Shown in pieces: positions 62,104-64,000 of a stretch of 64,000 nt of DNA. Origin of the DNA: Tardibacter sp963781025 (GTDB taxonomy: Bacteria > Pseudomonadota > Alphaproteobacteria > Sphingomonadales > Sphingomonadaceae). The DNA is taken from the NCBI GenBank assembly GCA_963781025.1, contig CAWADU010000003.1, positions 558,001-622,000 on the forward strand, read 5' to 3'. The position numbers were made by a program, and so were the translations under genes. The notes beneath the pieces were generated by a model. It ran no database searches. It saw only the letters and a program-made list of their open reading frames with translations, and was not told where the DNA came from. The stretch's first letter is position 1. Each line of letters opens with the position of its first letter.

Positions 62104-63125
62104 CTGCGGCCACGCGCAGCATGAACATGATCGAGGCGATCAATTCGGCGATGGATGTCGCGATGGAACGCGACCCGATGGTTACGGTGTTGGGCGAGGA
62201 TGTCGGTTATTTCGGGGGCGTTTTCCGGGCGACGGCCGGTTTGCAGAAAAAATACGGCAATACCCGCGTGTTTGACACGCCGATCACCGAATGTGGGATC
62301 GTGGGTGTTGCCGTTGGCATGGCGGCCTATGGGCTGAGGCCGGTGCCCGAAATCCAGTTCGCGGATTATATCTATCCGGCGCTGGATCAGCTTGTGTCCG
62401 AGGCCGCGCGACTCCGTTATCGCTCGGCCGGCGAGTTCACCGCGCCCATCACGGTGCGATCGCCCTTTGGCGGCGGCATTTTCGGCGGCCAGACCCATAG
62501 CCAGTCGCCCGAGGGCATCTTCACCCATGTCGCCGGTCTGAAGACGGTCATTCCATCAACTCCCTATGATGCGAAGGGCCTGCTGATCGCCTCGATCGAG
62601 GACAATGATCCGGTCATCTTCTTCGAGCCGAAGCGCATCTACAACGGACCCTTTGATGGACATTACGACCGGCCGGTCACACCCTGGGCCAAACATGAAG
62701 CTGCGAATGTGCCAGAGGGCTATTACACCATTCCGCTCGGCAAGGCGGCGATCCGGCGTGAGGGAGGCGATGTCACGATCCTCGCTTATGGGACGATGGT
62801 GCATGTCGCACTGGGCGTGGTCGATGAATTGAAAATCGACGCAGAAGTGATTGATTTAAGAACACTTTTGCCGCTCGACATCGAAGCCGTCGAAACGTCG
62901 GTGAAAAAAACCGGGCGGTGCGTCGTGATTCATGAGGCGACGCATACGGGCGGCTTTGGCGCTGAGCTGGCGGCGCTTGTCCAGGAACGCTGCTTTTATC
63001 ATCTGGAGTCACCCGTGGCGCGCGTGACAGGCTTCGACACGCCTTACCCGCATTCGCTGGAATGGGCCTATTTCCCCGGTCCGGTAAGGATAGGCGACGC
63101 CCTCAGAAAAGTTCTGGAGGACTGA
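62100..63125 (+). CDS. bkdA2: Branched-chain 2-oxoacid dehydrogenase E1 beta
   Basis: A 341-residue transketolase-like subunit, the usual length, with GEDVGYFGGVFRATAGL, FGGGIFGGQTHSQSPEG and VIDLRTLLPLDIEAV. It pairs with E1 alpha in an alpha2beta2 enzyme that acts in leucine, isoleucine and valine breakdown. It overlaps E1 alpha by four bases and is followed by the E2 gene two bases after its stop. Confidence 0.95.
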   Translation: MTAATRSMNMIEAINSAMDVAMERDPMVTVLGEDVGYFGGVFRATAGLQKKYGNTRVFDTPITECGIVGVAVGMAAYGLRPVPEIQFADYIYPALDQLVSEAARLRYRSAGEFTAPITVRSPFGGGIFGGQTHSQSPEGIFTHVAGLKTVIPSTPYDAKGLLIASIEDNDPVIFFEPKRIYNGPFDGHYDRPVTPWAKHEAANVPEGYYTIPLGKAAIRREGGDVTILAYGTMVHVALGVVDELKIDAEVIDLRTLLPLDIEAVETSVKKTGRCVVIHEATHTGGFGAELAALVQERCFYHLESPVARVTGFDTPYPHSLEWAYFPGPVRIGDALRKVLED

Positions 63126-63127
63126 CC

Positions 63128-64000
63128 GTGGCACGTTTCGAGTTCAAATTGCCCGACATCGGGGAGGGTATCGCCGAAGCCGAGATCGTCGCCTGGCACA
63201 TCAAGGCGGGCGATGTCATCGAAGAGGACGCTCCCGTCGCGGATATGATGACCGACAAGGCGACGGTGGAGCTTTCAGCGCCCGTGGGCGGGACGGTCGT
63301 CGCCACCAATGGCGGTGTCGGCGAGAGTGTCGCGATCGGTTCGATCCTTGCCGTATTCGAGACGGTGGGGGAGGACCATCAGCAGCAAGAGGAGAAAAAG
63401 AAGCGCCCGTCCCCACGGATGTCGGGGCGCCAGAACTCGCCGTCACCTGACACGCATGGGCTGGAGAAAAATGAAAAGGTTCTCGCATCCCCCGCCGTCC
63501 GCAAGCGCGCGAAAGATCTGGGCGTTGATCTGGCGCTTGTCCGTTCGGGCTCAGGCGGCCGCGTCCGGCATGGGGATTTGGACGCTTATCTGCGCTATTC
63601 GACCGCCCGGCCGGCACAGGCGGCCGCTGAGCCAGACCGGATCGAAGAAGTGAAGGTTATCGGCTTGCGGCGGCGGATTGCGGAAAGCATGGCCGAAGCC
63701 AAGCGTCATATCCCGCATTTTACTTATGTGGAGGAAGTCGATGTTACCGATCTTGAAGCGCTGCGGGCGACGATGAATGCCGAGCGAGGACAGCGTCCGA
63801 AGCTGACGCTTTTGCCATTCCTGATCCGGGCATTGGTCCACGCACTGCCGCACTTTCCGATGATCAACGCCCGCTATGACGATCAGGCAGGGATCGTATC
63901 ACGGCATTCGTCGGTCCATCTCGGACTTGCCACCCAGACCGATGACGGCCTGATGGTGCCGGTCATCCGCGATGCCCAACTGTATGACGTCTGGGGCCTG
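63128..64000 (+). CDS. bkdB: Branched-chain 2-oxoacid dehydrogenase E2 (lipoamide acyltransferase), 3' truncated by window edge
   Basis: The first 291 residues of E2. A lipoyl domain (LPDIGEGIAEAEIV; lipoylated Lys in MTDKATVELS) is followed by a charged linker at about residues 80-118, a peripheral subunit-binding domain (VLASPAVRKRAKDLGVDLALV) and the start of the catalytic domain (VIGLRRRIAESMAEAKRHIPHFTYVEEVDVTD). GTG start at 63128 after GGAGG. The frame is open to the window end. The linker is unusually basic for this family, with a more typical Ala/Pro/Val-rich reading in the next frame (see findings). Confidence 0.93.
   Translation, partial: MARFEFKLPDIGEGIAEAEIVAWHIKAGDVIEEDAPVADMMTDKATVELSAPVGGTVVATNGGVGESVAIGSILAVFETVGEDHQQQEEKKKRPSPRMSGRQNSPSPDTHGLEKNEKVLASPAVRKRAKDLGVDLALVRSGSGGRVRHGDLDAYLRYSTARPAQAAAEPDRIEEVKVIGLRRRIAESMAEAKRHIPHFTYVEEVDVTDLEALRATMNAERGQRPKLTLLPFLIRALVHALPHFPMINARYDDQAGIVSRHSSVHLGLATQTDDGLMVPVIRDAQLYDVWGL

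Overview
The window is a GC-rich alphaproteobacterial chromosome segment, most likely from a sphingomonad (Sphingomonadaceae). The evidence is the 16S sequence, a PhyR-NepR-EcfG general stress response locus with its own EcfG-type promoter, an rrn operon ordered 16S-Ile-Ala-23S-5S-fMet, a phasin, and sphingomonad-style exopolysaccharide genes. Nearly all coding DNA belongs to recognisable families. No CRISPR array, transposase or integrase gene was seen.

Layout. 1-2.9 kb: end of a PAS-GGDEF diguanylate cyclase, a Tyr/Gly/His-rich lipoprotein, ccmA-ccmB, tRNA-Val. 2.9-7.4 kb: general stress response locus (ecfG, nepR, a CHASE-type sensor kinase broken by two single-base insertions, phyR, an SdrG-like single-domain response regulator), then a decayed Crp/Fnr gene. 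7.4-10.6 kb: HU and a BtuFCD/FecBCD-type metal-chelate ABC importer. 10.7-31.5 kb: a LuxR-type response regulator and a large surface polysaccharide locus. A leftward run of nine overlapping genes encodes four glycosyltransferase units (one fused to the initiating phosphoglycosyltransferase), an AsnB-type amidotransferase, and a HAD / ATP-grasp / PIG-L deacetylase / formyltransferase cassette. A divergent rightward run encodes a 4,6-dehydratase, a DegT aminotransferase, a sulfotransferase, a Wzy-like polymerase, a Wza-like export protein, an outer-membrane barrel and a pectate-lyase-like enzyme. 31.5-38.6 kb: a CecR-YbhGFSR-type efflux operon with an OprM-type channel and a perfect palindromic operator. 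38.9-45 kb: gltB-gltD. 45-51 kb: the rrn operon with promoter and both RNase III-type processing stems visible, ending in tRNA-fMet and a 51-bp duplicate of its 3' half. 51-57.3 kb: an unknown membrane protein, a GH106-type rhamnosidase and a phasin. 57.3-60.7 kb: a Crp/Fnr regulator convergent with a HisKA_2 kinase, DgkA and a PAP2 phosphatase. 60.8-64 kb: branched-chain 2-oxoacid dehydrogenase E1alpha (one single-base insertion), E1beta and the start of E2.

How the genes fit together. The polysaccharide locus holds the parts for a decorated glycan: amino sugar synthesis (dehydratase, aminotransferase), N-formylation, deacetylation, amidation and sulfation, then polymerisation, export and trimming by a lyase. 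No Wzx flippase or Wzc co-polymerase is in the window. The HAD/ATP-grasp/PIG-L/formyltransferase block is the best candidate for unexplored chemistry. Three single-base insertions that break otherwise conserved genes suggest either a modest indel error rate in the assembly or real decay. This matters most for the sensor kinase, whose sphingomonad counterpart PhyP restrains the stress response.
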